From positions 1-64,000 of the forward strand of contig JACYUE010000005.1 of NCBI GenBank assembly GCA_014841595.1: a stretch of DNA of 64,000 nt. The letters run 5' to 3'. Below the pieces are notes generated by a model, which worked only from the letters and a program-made list of their open reading frames with translations, was not told where the DNA came from and searched no databases. Positions within the stretch are counted from its first letter, which is position 1; every line of letters starts with the position of its first letter. Positions 8,309-17,184 of the stretch are shown piece after piece. Source of the stretch: Oxalobacteraceae sp. CFBP 8761 (lineage in GTDB: Bacteria; Pseudomonadota; Gammaproteobacteria; Burkholderiales; Burkholderiaceae_D). A program made the position numbers and the translations under genes.

Positions 8309-9256
8309 ATGGAAAACAGGTCACATGCGCTGATGACCGGCATCTTCACGATCGCCCTCTTGGTGGCGACGGTGCTGATCGGCCTCTGGTTCAACCGCGA
8401 CAAGACCGAGCTGGTGCCGTACGAGATCGTCACCACCCAGTCGATTCCCGGCCTGAACCCGCAAGCGACGGTGCGCTATCGCGGCCTGGAAATCGGCCGC
8501 GTCGACACGATCATCTTCGATCCGCGCGTCACCGGCCAGATCCTGATTCGCCTGTCGGTCGATGAGGCCTCGCCCATCACCAGCACCACCTACGCCTCGC
8601 TGGGCTACCAGGGCGTGACGGGCATCGCGTTCATCCAGCTCAACGACGAGCGCACCGGGTCGCCGCGCCTGAAGACAGGCTCGGACGCGATCGCCCGCAT
8701 CCCGCTGCGTCCGGGCCTGCTCGACCAGCTCGAGGACCGCGGCCTGGCCATCCTCGTCAAGGCCGAGCAGATCACGACCAGCCTCGACGAGCTGCTCAGC
8801 CCGGAAAACCGCGCCACGATGCTCGGTGCGTTCGAGAGCGTGGACCGCGCCGCCGACGCTTACGCAGCGATTCCGCAGCGGCTCGACCCGGTGCTCGACC
8901 GCTTGCCGTCACTGATCACCAAGGTCGACCGCAGCATGGACTCGATCGACACACTGGCCACCAGCGCCACCTCGATGACGCGCAACTACGACAACCTGGC
9001 CACGCGCCTGCAAGCGCCGGACGGCCCGATCGAACGCCTGAACAGCACCATCGGCGCGCTCGGCGCAGCCACCAGCGAGCTGGAACTGGAAACGCTGCCG
9101 CACGTGGTGCAGATGACCGACGAAGCACGCGCCTCGCTGCGCGCCGTGCGCCGTACCGCGAACTCGTTCTCCGACCGCCCGCAAAGCATCCTGTTCGGCA
9201 CACCGGGCGACGCGCCCGGGCCGGGCGAGCCAGGCTTCGCGCCCCCGACCAAATGA
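8309..9256 (+). CDS. MlaD-like MCE domain protein
   Basis: A 315-residue protein with one N-terminal membrane anchor (about 10-28) and an MCE domain near 40-115 (VTTQSIPGLNPQATVRYRGL, GRVDTI). A helical C-terminal region of about 190 residues follows. MCE proteins form hexameric rings or tubes in the periplasm that carry hydrophobic lipids. It follows the ATPase by one base. The gene order permease-ATPase-MCE-lipoprotein defines a complete transporter of this class, separate from the classical mlaFEDCB operon because no MlaC-like gene is present. Confidence 0.9.
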   Translation: MENRSHALMTGIFTIALLVATVLIGLWFNRDKTELVPYEIVTTQSIPGLNPQATVRYRGLEIGRVDTIIFDPRVTGQILIRLSVDEASPITSTTYASLGYQGVTGIAFIQLNDERTGSPRLKTGSDAIARIPLRPGLLDQLEDRGLAILVKAEQITTSLDELLSPENRATMLGAFESVDRAADAYAAIPQRLDPVLDRLPSLITKVDRSMDSIDTLATSATSMTRNYDNLATRLQAPDGPIERLNSTIGALGAATSELELETLPHVVQMTDEARASLRAVRRTANSFSDRPQSILFGTPGDAPGPGEPGFAPPTK

Positions 9257-9264
9257 GGACCACC

Positions 9265-9888
9265 GTGAATCTCCGCCCCTACCGCCTCGCCATTGCAGTT
9301 ACCGTTGCTGGCGCCGCGCTGCTGGCCGGCTGCGCCAGCAACAAGGGCGCGCCCAATACCATCTATGACTTCGGCGCGCCGTCGGCCCAGGTGTCCACGC
9401 CCGTGCAACCGGCGTCGCTGCCCCCGATCGTGGTGATGGACGCCACCGGCGGCGCCGTCCTCGACAATGAGCGCATGGTGTACCGGCTGAATTACGCCGA
9501 CCCATTGCAGGCCCGTACCTACGCCGGCAGCCGCTGGAGCGGCACGCCGCTCGACCTGGTCACGCGGCGCCTGAAGGTGCGCCTGGCGCAGGCTGGTGTC
9601 ACGGTGCTGTCGGCCACCGACGCGGCCAACCGCGTGCCGATCCTGCGCATCGAAGTCGACGACTTCGTGCACGCGTTTTCCAGCACCAGCGCAAGCGAAG
9701 GGCAGATCCTGCTGCGCGCGTCGGTCCTGGCCGACCATCGCCTGGTGGCCCAGAAAAGCTTCGCGCACAATGCCCCTGCCCCGAGCCAGGACGCCGCCGG
9801 CGGCGTAGCCGCGCTGGCCGCCGGCACCGACCGGATCGCGCTCGATCTCAAGAACTGGCTGTCGACCCTCGACCTGCAGGGCAAATGA
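9265..9888 (+). CDS. ABC-type transport auxiliary lipoprotein (PqiC/DUF330-like)
   Basis: A 207-residue outer-membrane lipoprotein candidate. The signal peptide ends in the lipobox LLAGC, and the mature part carries segments typical of the family (MVYRLNYADPLQARTYAGSR). It probably docks the MCE tube to the outer membrane, as PqiC does for PqiB. GTG 9265 is preferred because GAGGA lies 5-6 nt upstream. An ATG at 9253 that overlaps the MCE stop codon lacks a ribosome binding site and adds only four residues. Last clear transporter gene of the operon. Confidence 0.85.
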   Translation: MNLRPYRLAIAVTVAGAALLAGCASNKGAPNTIYDFGAPSAQVSTPVQPASLPPIVVMDATGGAVLDNERMVYRLNYADPLQARTYAGSRWSGTPLDLVTRRLKVRLAQAGVTVLSATDAANRVPILRIEVDDFVHAFSSTSASEGQILLRASVLADHRLVAQKSFAHNAPAPSQDAAGGVAALAAGTDRIALDLKNWLSTLDLQGK

Positions 9889-11027
9889 GCGACGGGGCCA
9901 TCTCCGCCGAAGTCGCGGCCGGCCGCTCGCGCGGCTCGCCGATCGTGCGCGCCGCGCTGATGGCGTATCTGCTGCTGATCATCTACGCCAGCTGGTTTCC
10001 GTTCACCGGCTGGCGCGATACGGGCGTGGCGCCGCTGGCGTTCCTGAACCTGGTCAAGCAGCGCTACTTCACGGGCTTCGACGTCGGCGTCAATATCGCC
10101 GGCTACATCCCGTTCGGGATGCTGCTGGTGCTGTCGTTCTATCCCCGCGTGCGCGGCATCTGGGCGGTGCTGCTGGCCGCCCTGATCGGCATCTTCACCA
10201 CGGGCGTCATGGAAACGGTGCAGAACTTCCTGCCCAGCCGCGTGCCGTCGAACCTCGACTTCGTCACCAATGCGGGCGGCGCGCTGCTCGGCGCCGTGCT
10301 GGGCGCCTTGTGGGCACCTGGCCTGCTCGATCGCAGCCGCCTGTTCAAGCTGCGCCAGCGCTGGTTCGCGCCCCATGCGAGCCAGGGGCTGGTGCTGGTG
10401 GCCATGTGGCCGCTGGCGCAGATCTACCCGCAAAGCTACCTGTTCGGCCATGGCCAGGTGCTGCCGATCGTCTCCGGCTGGCTGTCTTCGTGGTTCGATA
10501 CCGACATTGACCTGGTGGCCATGCTGCGCCCCGGCGTGACGATGAGTGTCGAGCAGTACTGGCTGTCCGAGACCATCATCACCGCCTGCGGCATGACCGG
10601 CGCGGCGCTCACGCTGATGTGCCTCGTGCGGCGCGGCGCCCCGCGCTTCTGGCTGATGATTGCCCTGCTGGCGGCGGCGCTGGTGCTCAAGGCATTTGCC
10701 AGTTCGCTGCTGTTCCGGCCCGATAACGCGTTCGTCTGGGTCACGCCGGGCGCCGAAGGGGGCTTTTTGATCGGCATGATCATGCTCTCGGGCCTGGTCT
10801 TCGCGCCGCAGGTGGCGCAGCGGCGCCTGGCGGTGGTGACACTGGTGCTGGCGCTGGTGGTCGTCAACACGATTCCGGTGAACCCGTATTTCTCGTCGAC
10901 GCTGCAAGGCTGGGTGCAGGGCAAATTCCTGAACTTCAATGGCGCGGCGTGGTTCCTGTCACTGAGCTGGCCCTTCTTCGCGCTCTGGTTCCTGGTGCTG
11001 CCGTCACATAAACTCAATCGCCAGTAA
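9885..11027 (+). CDS. VanZ family integral membrane protein
   Basis: A 380-residue membrane protein with roughly eight to ten hydrophobic segments. The N-terminal half has VanZ-type features (IIYASWFPFTGW, VNIAGYIPFGMLL, METVQNFLPSRVPSNLDFV). VanZ of the vancomycin cluster confers low-level teicoplanin resistance, but most homologues have no known role. The second half carries additional membrane helices not needed for the VanZ domain. Its ATG overlaps the stop of the lipoprotein gene by 4 bp, so it is translated with the lipid-transport operon and may act on the same envelope process. Confidence 0.83.
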   Translation: MSDGAISAEVAAGRSRGSPIVRAALMAYLLLIIYASWFPFTGWRDTGVAPLAFLNLVKQRYFTGFDVGVNIAGYIPFGMLLVLSFYPRVRGIWAVLLAALIGIFTTGVMETVQNFLPSRVPSNLDFVTNAGGALLGAVLGALWAPGLLDRSRLFKLRQRWFAPHASQGLVLVAMWPLAQIYPQSYLFGHGQVLPIVSGWLSSWFDTDIDLVAMLRPGVTMSVEQYWLSETIITACGMTGAALTLMCLVRRGAPRFWLMIALLAAALVLKAFASSLLFRPDNAFVWVTPGAEGGFLIGMIMLSGLVFAPQVAQRRLAVVTLVLALVVVNTIPVNPYFSSTLQGWVQGKFLNFNGAAWFLSLSWPFFALWFLVLPSHKLNRQ

Positions 11028-11060
11028 GATAATACTTCTGCCTTTTTCGACGAGAACGCC

Positions 11061-11384
11061 ATGACCGACCAACCGTTTTACCAGCACCACGTCTTTTTCT
11101 GCATGAACGAGCGCGAAGGCAAGGATGCGCGCCAGAGCTGCGGCAAGTGCGGCTCTGAAAAAGCCCAGAAACACGCCAAGAAGCGCATCAAGGAACTGGG
11201 CCTGAGCGGCGAAGGCAAGGTCCGCATCAACCAGGCCGGTTGCCTCGACCGCTGCGAAGAAGGCCCCGTGCTCGTGGTGTACCCGGAAGGCGTCTGGTAC
11301 ACCTATGTCGATAACGAAGACATCGACGACATCATCGATACCCACCTGGTCGGCGGCAAGGTCGTCGACCGTCTCAAGATCTGA
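11061..11384 (+). CDS. (2Fe-2S) ferredoxin domain protein, thioredoxin-like fold
   Basis: A 107-residue soluble protein. Four cysteines suited to a 2Fe-2S cluster occur in the order FFCMNE, SCGKCG and GCLDRCEEGP, the spacing of thioredoxin-like ferredoxins (SH3-fold relatives of NuoE and cyanobacterial homologues). The ending PEGVWYTYVDNEDID is common in this family. Electron donor and acceptor are unknown. It sits 33 bp behind the VanZ gene and 2 bp ahead of the hydrolase gene, which suggests one transcript. Confidence 0.83.
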   Translation: MTDQPFYQHHVFFCMNEREGKDARQSCGKCGSEKAQKHAKKRIKELGLSGEGKVRINQAGCLDRCEEGPVLVVYPEGVWYTYVDNEDIDDIIDTHLVGGKVVDRLKI

Positions 11385-11386
11385 CC

Positions 11387-12016
11387 ATGAACATCCACTC
11401 GCAAAAATTCTATCTGGACGGCGACGCCGGCAAGATGCAATGCCTGCTTGACCTGCCCGATGCCGCTCCGCGCGGCATCGCGCTGGTCGCGCACCCGCAC
11501 CCGCTGTACGGCGGCACCATGGAAAACAAGGTCGCGCAGACGCTGGCGCGCACCTTCGTCACGCTGGGCTACGCCGTGGCGCGCTTCAATTTCCGCGGTG
11601 TCGGTGAATCCGAAGGCGTGTACGACGACGGCAAGGGCGAAGTGGACGACATGGCCATCATGTACGAGCACATGCGTGCGCGCTACCCCGACCTGCCGGT
11701 CACGCTGGCCGGCTTTTCGTTCGGCACCTTCGTGCAGGCGCAGTTCGCGCTGCGCCTGGAAGCCGAAGGTCGCGCGCCCGAGCGCCTGGTGCTGGTGGGC
11801 ACCGCGGCCGGCAAATGGCCGATGCCGCCTGTGCCGCAACACACGATCCTGATCCACGGCGAGCAGGACGACACGATCACGATGCAGCAGGTATTCGACT
11901 GGGCGCGCCCGCTCGATGTCCCGGTAATCATCATTCCGGGGGCCGATCACTTCTTCCATCGCAGGCTCGGCCATATTAAAAATCTGGTCGTTCAACTGTG
12001 GCGCCGTGACATTTAA
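11387..12016 (+). CDS. Alpha/beta hydrolase
   Basis: A 209-residue serine hydrolase of the small dienelactone-hydrolase-like type. The nucleophile elbow is GFSFG, an oxyanion region HPHPLYGGTMENKV lies near residues 36-49, the acid residue is probably the Asp of HGEQDDT, and the catalytic His is in GADHFFH. Substrate unknown; close homologues are annotated only as alpha/beta hydrolases. It starts 2 bp after the ferredoxin stop codon and is probably the last gene of the operon. Confidence 0.85.
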   Translation: MNIHSQKFYLDGDAGKMQCLLDLPDAAPRGIALVAHPHPLYGGTMENKVAQTLARTFVTLGYAVARFNFRGVGESEGVYDDGKGEVDDMAIMYEHMRARYPDLPVTLAGFSFGTFVQAQFALRLEAEGRAPERLVLVGTAAGKWPMPPVPQHTILIHGEQDDTITMQQVFDWARPLDVPVIIIPGADHFFHRRLGHIKNLVVQLWRRDI

Positions 12017-12103
12017 CGGTCACAGTCCCCTATAATCATTCCCTTCTCTTGAGGCAGTGCCCCCGGGCATTGCCTTGCGCTCTACCACCGCTCCACCTTT
12101 ACA

Positions 12104-13264
12104 ATGACGAACGTTTCCATGAAAAAACTGTTAGCGGCCTTTGCCGCCAGCCTGGTAATGATCTCGGCCAGTGCGCAAACCGTGCCGGCTCCATCCATCG
12201 CAGCCAAGTCGTGGTTGCTGCTCGACACCACGAGCGGCCAGGTCATCGCGTCGCAAGACCAGAACATGCGCATCGAACCGGCATCGCTGGCCAAGATCAT
12301 GACCGCGTATGTCGCGTTTTCGGCAATCCGCGACAAGCGCCTGTCGATGAACCAGATGGTCAATGTGTCCGAGCGTGCCTGGAAAGTCGACAGCAGCAGC
12401 TCGAAAATGTTCATCGACCCGCGCGTGCCAGTCTCGATCAGCGACCTGCTGCATGGCCTGATGATTCAGTCGGGCAATGACGCCGCCGTCGCGATCGCGG
12501 AAGCCGTCGCCGGCGACGAAGCCACCTTCGTCACGCTGATGAACCGCGAAGCGCAGCGCCTGGGCCTGAAAAGCACACGGTTTGCCAATCCGCACGGCCT
12601 GCCGGACGCGAACAACTATTCGACCGCCGCCGACCTGGCCAACCTGGCCTCGCACGTGATTCGCGACTTCCCCGAGTTCTACAAGATCGACTCGATCAAG
12701 CAGTTCACGTACAACAAGATCACGCAGCAGAACCGCAACCGCCTGCTGTGGCTCGATCCGACCGTCGACGGCATGAAGACCGGCCACACCGATTCGTCGG
12801 GCTACAGCATGATCTCGTCGGCGCGCCGGCCGAACGGCAGCACGGGCGAACGTCGCCTGGTCGCCGTCGTGCTGGGCACCAGCTCAACCGAAGTGCGCAC
12901 GCAAGAAAGCCAGAAGCTGCTGAACTGGGGCTTCCAGAACTTCGACACCGTCAAGCTGTACTCGAAAGGCCAGGCGATCCAGACCCCGCAGATCTGGAAG
13001 GGTTCGCAGCCGACCGTGAAGATCGGCTTCACGCGCGATATTCTGGTGACCGTGCCGAAGGGCGTCGCAGGTAAACTCAAGCCGGTGCTGGAGCGCCGCG
13101 ATCCGCTGGTCGCGCCGCTGGCGCGCAATGGCGCGGTCGGCACGCTCAAGATGACGGTCGACGGCAAGCCGCTGCTGGTGCTGCCGGTGGTCGCGCTGGA
13201 AGAAGTCCAGGAAGCGAGCATCTTTGGCCGCGCCTGGGATTCGATGCGTCTCTGGATGCAGTAA
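12104..13264 (+). CDS. dacC: D-alanyl-D-alanine carboxypeptidase (PBP5/6 type)
   Basis: A 386-residue penicillin-binding protein that trims the terminal D-Ala from peptidoglycan pentapeptides in the periplasm. The signal peptide is MKKLLAAFAASLVMISASA. The active-site motifs are in order: SLAK (S-x-x-K), SGN and KTG in the stretch GMKTGHTDSSGYS. The C-terminal beta domain and an amphipathic end (WDSMRLWMQ) typical of membrane-tethered PBP5/6 are present. The start could instead be ATG 12119, which gives the classic signal peptide; neither has a clear ribosome binding site. The symbol is by analogy with dacA/dacC. A terminator follows directly. Confidence 0.9.
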   Translation: MTNVSMKKLLAAFAASLVMISASAQTVPAPSIAAKSWLLLDTTSGQVIASQDQNMRIEPASLAKIMTAYVAFSAIRDKRLSMNQMVNVSERAWKVDSSSSKMFIDPRVPVSISDLLHGLMIQSGNDAAVAIAEAVAGDEATFVTLMNREAQRLGLKSTRFANPHGLPDANNYSTAADLANLASHVIRDFPEFYKIDSIKQFTYNKITQQNRNRLLWLDPTVDGMKTGHTDSSGYSMISSARRPNGSTGERRLVAVVLGTSSTEVRTQESQKLLNWGFQNFDTVKLYSKGQAIQTPQIWKGSQPTVKIGFTRDILVTVPKGVAGKLKPVLERRDPLVAPLARNGAVGTLKMTVDGKPLLVLPVVALEEVQEASIFGRAWDSMRLWMQ

Positions 13265-13282
13265 TCCTGTCATCAATGTCTG

Positions 13283-13320
13283 AAAAGCCCGCCCGCGCAT
13301 CTGCGCCGGCGGGCTTTTTT
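13283..13320 (+). terminator. Rho-independent terminator after dacC
   Basis: AAAAGCCCGCC...GGCGGGCTTTTTT forms a GC-rich stem with a T tract on the plus strand, 19 bp after the carboxypeptidase stop codon. Confidence 0.88.
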
Positions 13321-13393
13321 CATGGGAGCCAGGCAAGGGGTTGGCGGTGGCAGGGCTATAATCGTGTAATCCTGTCATGACGAAAGAAACACG

Positions 13394-14320
13394 ATGTCGC
13401 CTGCCCTGCCTGCCGATCTGCGCTGCCCCCGCACCCTCACGCGCGAAGGCGGCCCGACGCTCTCGCGCATCGTCGCCGGCATGTGGCGCATGACCGACTG
13501 GGCGATGCCGGTCGCGGCGCGCGTCGAGTTCATCGAACAATGCATCGCGCTGGGCGTGACCTCGTTCGACCATGCCGATATCTATGGCGACTACGGTGTC
13601 GAGATGCTGTTCGGCGAGGCGCTGCGCGCCCAGCCGTCGCTGCGCGCCCGCATCGAACTGGTGAGCAAGTGCGGCATCCGGCTCATGTCGGCCAAACATC
13701 CCGGGCACACGATCCAGCACTACGACACCGATGCGGCGCACATCATCGCATCGGCCGAAGAATCGCTGCGCCGCCTGCACACCGATCACCTCGACCTGCT
13801 GCTGATCCATCGGCCCGACCCGCTGATGAACTTCGACGAGATTGCCGAAGCGTTTACGCGGTTGCAGGCAGCCGGCAAGGTGCGGCACGTGGGCGTGTCG
13901 AATTTCACGCGCCACCAGTTCGAGTCGCTCAATCGCCGCGTGGCGCTGAGCACCAACCAGGTCGAGTTCTCGCCGCTCGTGACCACGCCACTGTTCGACG
14001 AAACCTTCGACGGCCTGCAAGACCTGGGCATCGCGCCGATGGTCTGGTCGCCGCTCGGTGGCGGGCGCCTGTTCGACCCGGCCAACGAGCGCGCCGCCGT
14101 GCTGCGCCAGACGATCCAGCATATTGCCGAGCGTTTGAACCAGCCGTTTGCCAGCGTGGTGTTCGCGTGGATCATGCGCCTGCCAAGCCGCCCGATTCCT
14201 CTGACCGGCACCGGCCGCATCGCGGCGATTGCCGACGCGGTGGCCGGCACCACGATTGAACTTACGCGCGAGGACTGGTTCCAGATCCTGCGCGCCGCGC
14301 GCGGCCACGAGGTCGCCTGA
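13394..14320 (+). CDS. Aldo/keto reductase (YdhF-like)
   Basis: A 308-residue NADPH-dependent oxidoreductase of the aldo/keto reductase superfamily. The catalytic tetrad can be placed: Asp and Tyr in FDHADIYGDYG, Lys in ELVSKCGIR, His in LLLIHRPDP. The motif VSNF, typical of the cofactor barrel, follows. The arrangement and C-terminus match E. coli YdhF. Physiological substrate unknown. Its stop codon overlaps the start of the CsoR/FrmR-family regulator (TGATG), suggesting joint control, perhaps in aldehyde or metal stress. Confidence 0.88.
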   Translation: MSPALPADLRCPRTLTREGGPTLSRIVAGMWRMTDWAMPVAARVEFIEQCIALGVTSFDHADIYGDYGVEMLFGEALRAQPSLRARIELVSKCGIRLMSAKHPGHTIQHYDTDAAHIIASAEESLRRLHTDHLDLLLIHRPDPLMNFDEIAEAFTRLQAAGKVRHVGVSNFTRHQFESLNRRVALSTNQVEFSPLVTTPLFDETFDGLQDLGIAPMVWSPLGGGRLFDPANERAAVLRQTIQHIAERLNQPFASVVFAWIMRLPSRPIPLTGTGRIAAIADAVAGTTIELTREDWFQILRAARGHEVA

Positions 14321-14631
14321 TGCTCGAGGCCCACGTCAAGATCGTCGAAGGCAAGGCGCTGACGGCGCCGCAAAAGAAGGATCTGCTGAACCGGCTGGCG
14401 CGGATCGAGGGCCAACTGCGCGGCGTGCAGAAACTGATCGCGCTGGCCGACACGCCACTGGACTGCGACGCAGTGGCGCAGCAGATGGCGGCAGCGCGCA
14501 AGGCGCTCGACCGCTCGTTCGTGCAGTTGCTGACCGCATCGATCGTGACCCAGACCAGCGGCGCGGCCGACCTGCCCGAGGCCCGCGAACGGGCCGCACA
14601 CCTGGCGGCGATGCTCGACAAGTTCGCCTGA
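14320..14631 (+). CDS. CsoR/RcnR/FrmR family transcriptional repressor
   Basis: A 103-residue all-helical DNA-binding protein. The family hallmark RIEGQLRGVQKLI is at about residues 29-41, followed by DCDAVAQQMAAARKALDRSF. This family senses Cu(I), Ni/Co or formaldehyde through a conserved Cys on helix 2, here the Cys of LDCDAV. The single Cys, with no second one at the CsoR position, leans toward RcnR/FrmR-like sensing, but I cannot settle the ligand. It is coupled to the aldo/keto reductase gene, so it may repress its own operon. Confidence 0.86.
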   Translation: MLEAHVKIVEGKALTAPQKKDLLNRLARIEGQLRGVQKLIALADTPLDCDAVAQQMAAARKALDRSFVQLLTASIVTQTSGAADLPEARERAAHLAAMLDKFA

Positions 14632-14634
14632 ACG

Positions 14635-14658
14635 AAAAAACGGCCCTTGTCAGGGCCG
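14635..14658 (-). terminator. Rho-independent terminator of pssA
   Basis: A 6-bp stem (CGGCCC/GGGCCG, 6-nt loop) followed by six T on the minus strand, just past the pssA stop codon. The plus strand lacks a T tract here. Confidence 0.75.
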
Positions 14659-14663
14659 CCGGT

Positions 14664-15461
14664 TCATTCTTCGTCGTAGACTTTCGGCTGCGCCACCCCG
14701 CGCCAGCCCATCTTCCAGCCGATATTGAGCAGCAAGGTCAGGCTGATGTATACCAGGAAGAACAGCACGAAGAAGCGCGTCTGCAGCACGGCCAGCAAGG
14801 CCGCGCAGACGGCGACGATGATGATCATCAGCTTGCCGCTCGGGTGCTTGGAGCTGGGGAAGCGGATGGTCGAGACCATCAGCGCGCCAACCACCACCAT
14901 CAGGCCAGCCACCATGAATGCCTGGGCCATCTGGGTGACCGGGTCGGGCCAGGCCACGACCACGGCCGACACGCAGGCCGCGCCGGCGGTGATCGGCATG
15001 CCGACGAAGTAGCGCGGGTCAGTGCGGCCCTGGCTGATATTGAAGCGCGCCAGGCGCAGCGCGCCGCAGGTGACGAACACGAAGCAGGCCAGGCCGCCCA
15101 TGCGCACCAGCGTCGGATGCACATCGGTCAGTTGCGTGAAGCCGTAGCAGTACAGCAGCAGGCCCGGGGCACAGCCAAAGTTCATCACGTCGGCGATCGA
15201 GTCGAGCTGCATGCCGAAGCTGGACTGGGTATTGGTAGCGCGTGCCACGAAGCCATCGAGCGCATCGAACACGCCGGCCAGCACCAGCAGGATGGCGGCC
15301 AGGCGGAAGTCGCCCGGGTCGCCCACGCGCGCATTGTCGACCGAGATCACGATACTGGCGAAGCCGCAGGCAATCGACAGCAACGTGACGGAACTCGGCA
15401 GGGCGAACTTGGCGCGTGCGAGGCGTTGTTGGTTAATAGGCTTCAATGGACGACTCGACAA
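14664..15461 (-). CDS. pssA: CDP-diacylglycerol--serine O-phosphatidyltransferase
   Basis: A 265-residue integral membrane enzyme that makes phosphatidylserine from CDP-diacylglycerol and serine, the first committed step toward phosphatidylethanolamine. The CDP-alcohol phosphotransferase signature D-G-x2-A-R...G-x3-D-x3-D is present in FDALDGFVARATN followed by GMQLDSIAD. About seven or eight hydrophobic helices are visible. This is the membrane-bound (Bacillus-like) form rather than the E. coli soluble form. In related bacteria it often neighbours ilvC or psd, but here it stands alone, convergent with the CsoR-type gene. Confidence 0.92.
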   Translation of the reverse strand: MSSRPLKPINQQRLARAKFALPSSVTLLSIACGFASIVISVDNARVGDPGDFRLAAILLVLAGVFDALDGFVARATNTQSSFGMQLDSIADVMNFGCAPGLLLYCYGFTQLTDVHPTLVRMGGLACFVFVTCGALRLARFNISQGRTDPRYFVGMPITAGAACVSAVVVAWPDPVTQMAQAFMVAGLMVVVGALMVSTIRFPSSKHPSGKLMIIIVAVCAALLAVLQTRFFVLFFLVYISLTLLLNIGWKMGWRGVAQPKVYDEE

Positions 15462-15586
15462 GATAAATGATGGCTTATTCTACAGCCTGCAAAACAAGGT
15501 GGTTGCGCGTTGACGTCACCACCCGCCATGACGTCAAAATTTGCCCTAGAATATCGAATTGAGCCCGTATTGACAGGAGTTGTAAA

Positions 15587-16555
15587 ATGAGCTATGCGCT
15601 CCGTTGGCAGCTGATGGTCCCAGCCCTGGCCGCCGCCCTGGGCTTGGCTGGCTGCGGCAGCAGCGATAGCGACAGCCTGTCCGGCCAGGTCACTGGCGGC
15701 ACCGCCGTCAATCCCGATTCGTCCGTGGCCCCCGACCCCACCGGTGCCACAGCGCCCACGCAAACCGGCAATATCGCCGTCGACGGGCGCAACTGGATCA
15801 ACTACCGGCGCAGCCAGATCAAGGTGCCACAGGTACCCGAGAACGCGCAGATCAACAACGCCGCGCTCGGGCATTCCGAGTACCTGCGCGTCAATAACCT
15901 CATGAGCCACGACCAGGTCGCCGGGCGCCAGGGCTTTACCGGCGCCGACCTGGGCGCGCGCCTGAACGCGGCCGGCTACACGTTGCGCGCCGATCGTGGC
16001 TATGCCTACGGCGAAGTCATCGCGGGCAGCCGCAACGGCTCCGGCTTCTACATGGCCGAAGAACTGATCACCGCGATCTACCACCGCTTCGTGATCTTCG
16101 AGCCGATGTTCCGCGAAATCGGCACCGGCGCAGCCATCGCCAGCAGCGGCTACCGCTACTTCACGGCCGATTTCGCCAGCCGCGACGGCTACGGCCCCGG
16201 CATCGCACGCGGCACGCTCGTTACCTGGCCGTTCAATGGACAGACCCAGGTCGTGCCGAACTTCTTCAGCAATACCGAGCAGCCCGACCCAGTCCCCGAC
16301 GCCAACGAAGTGGGCTATCCGATCAGCGTGCACACCAACCTCGATACCAACGTCACGGTCACCAGCTTTAGCGTACGCCCGCGCGGCGGCAGCGACCTGA
16401 CCGTGCTGCGCATCGCGCCGCTGTCCGACAACAAGCCTGCTGCCGCCATCATCCCGCTGCAGCCGCTGCGCGAGGCCACCATCTACGACGTCAGCTTCGC
16501 TGGCACGGTCAATGGTGCGGCCGTCACGCGCACCTGGTCGTTCACTACACGGTGA
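15587..16555 (+). CDS. CAP-domain lipoprotein
   Basis: A 322-residue secreted lipoprotein. The signal peptide ends LGLAGC. A CAP (SCP/PR-1) domain lies at about 70-205, recognisable from NNAALGHSEYLRVNNLMSHD, GEVIAGS, and an ending FTADFAS. The last 90 residues form a separate beta-rich domain (Ig-like, ending ATIYDVSFAGTVNGAAV). Bacterial CAP proteins have no agreed role. The stop codon overlaps the GTG start of the following Hpt gene, so they form a two-gene operon. A linker rich in Pro, Thr and Ser follows the lipid anchor. Confidence 0.85.
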   Translation: MSYALRWQLMVPALAAALGLAGCGSSDSDSLSGQVTGGTAVNPDSSVAPDPTGATAPTQTGNIAVDGRNWINYRRSQIKVPQVPENAQINNAALGHSEYLRVNNLMSHDQVAGRQGFTGADLGARLNAAGYTLRADRGYAYGEVIAGSRNGSGFYMAEELITAIYHRFVIFEPMFREIGTGAAIASSGYRYFTADFASRDGYGPGIARGTLVTWPFNGQTQVVPNFFSNTEQPDPVPDANEVGYPISVHTNLDTNVTVTSFSVRPRGGSDLTVLRIAPLSDNKPAAAIIPLQPLREATIYDVSFAGTVNGAAVTRTWSFTTR

Positions 16556-17184
16556 CGGGCGCCCCGAGCGGCGATGCCGCAGCTGTCATCAACCTGGAAA
16601 CCGCCCTGGACCGGGTCATGGGCGACCGTGCGATGTTCCTGCGCCTGCTGGCGCGCTTTGCCGGCGACTACCGCGACCTGATCGCACGCCTGCAAGCGGC
16701 CATCGATGCCGGCGACGCCGTGCTGGCGCAGCGCATCGCCCACACGCTCAAGGGCGCGGCCGGCATGATGGAGGCACTCCCGCTGCGCTACCTGGCGCTC
16801 GACGTCGAACTGGCGCTCAAGAAGGACGGCGCGGCGCCGGCTGCGCTGATCGACGCGCTGGACGTTGCGCTGACACGGGTGCTGATGGAAGTGGATGCGC
16901 TGCTGGTGGCGCCGGATGCTGCGGCTTTGCCGGTGGTGTCGTCAACGGCATCGCCCGCGCTATCGGTCGATGCGCGCGACCTGACGCGGCTGCGCGCGAT
17001 GCTCGACATCGGCGATGGCCGCGCGCCCGAGCTGGTGGCGCTGCTGCGGCCACGCCTGCTGGTCACGCTGGGCGCCGACCGCATGGCGGCGCTGGAGAAG
17101 TCCATCGAGCGTTTCGATTTCGAGCATGCGTTGCTGCTGCTGGCGCAGGCAGGCGCCGCAGCGCCGCCAGACCTCAACGCGTAA
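16552..17184 (+). CDS. Stand-alone Hpt (histidine phosphotransfer) domain protein
   Basis: A 210-residue protein that begins at GTG 16552, overlapping the stop codon of the CAP lipoprotein gene. Residues about 12-105 form an Hpt domain: the phosphorylatable His is in RIAHTLKGAAGMM (His near 64), with helices matching the family. The C-terminal half (about 140-205) resembles the helical tail after Hpt domains of hybrid kinases. No kinase or response regulator lies next to it, so it presumably takes phosphate from a distant hybrid kinase. Confidence 0.78.
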   Translation: MTGAPSGDAAAVINLETALDRVMGDRAMFLRLLARFAGDYRDLIARLQAAIDAGDAVLAQRIAHTLKGAAGMMEALPLRYLALDVELALKKDGAAPAALIDALDVALTRVLMEVDALLVAPDAAALPVVSSTASPALSVDARDLTRLRAMLDIGDGRAPELVALLRPRLLVTLGADRMAALEKSIERFDFEHALLLLAQAGAAAPPDLNA

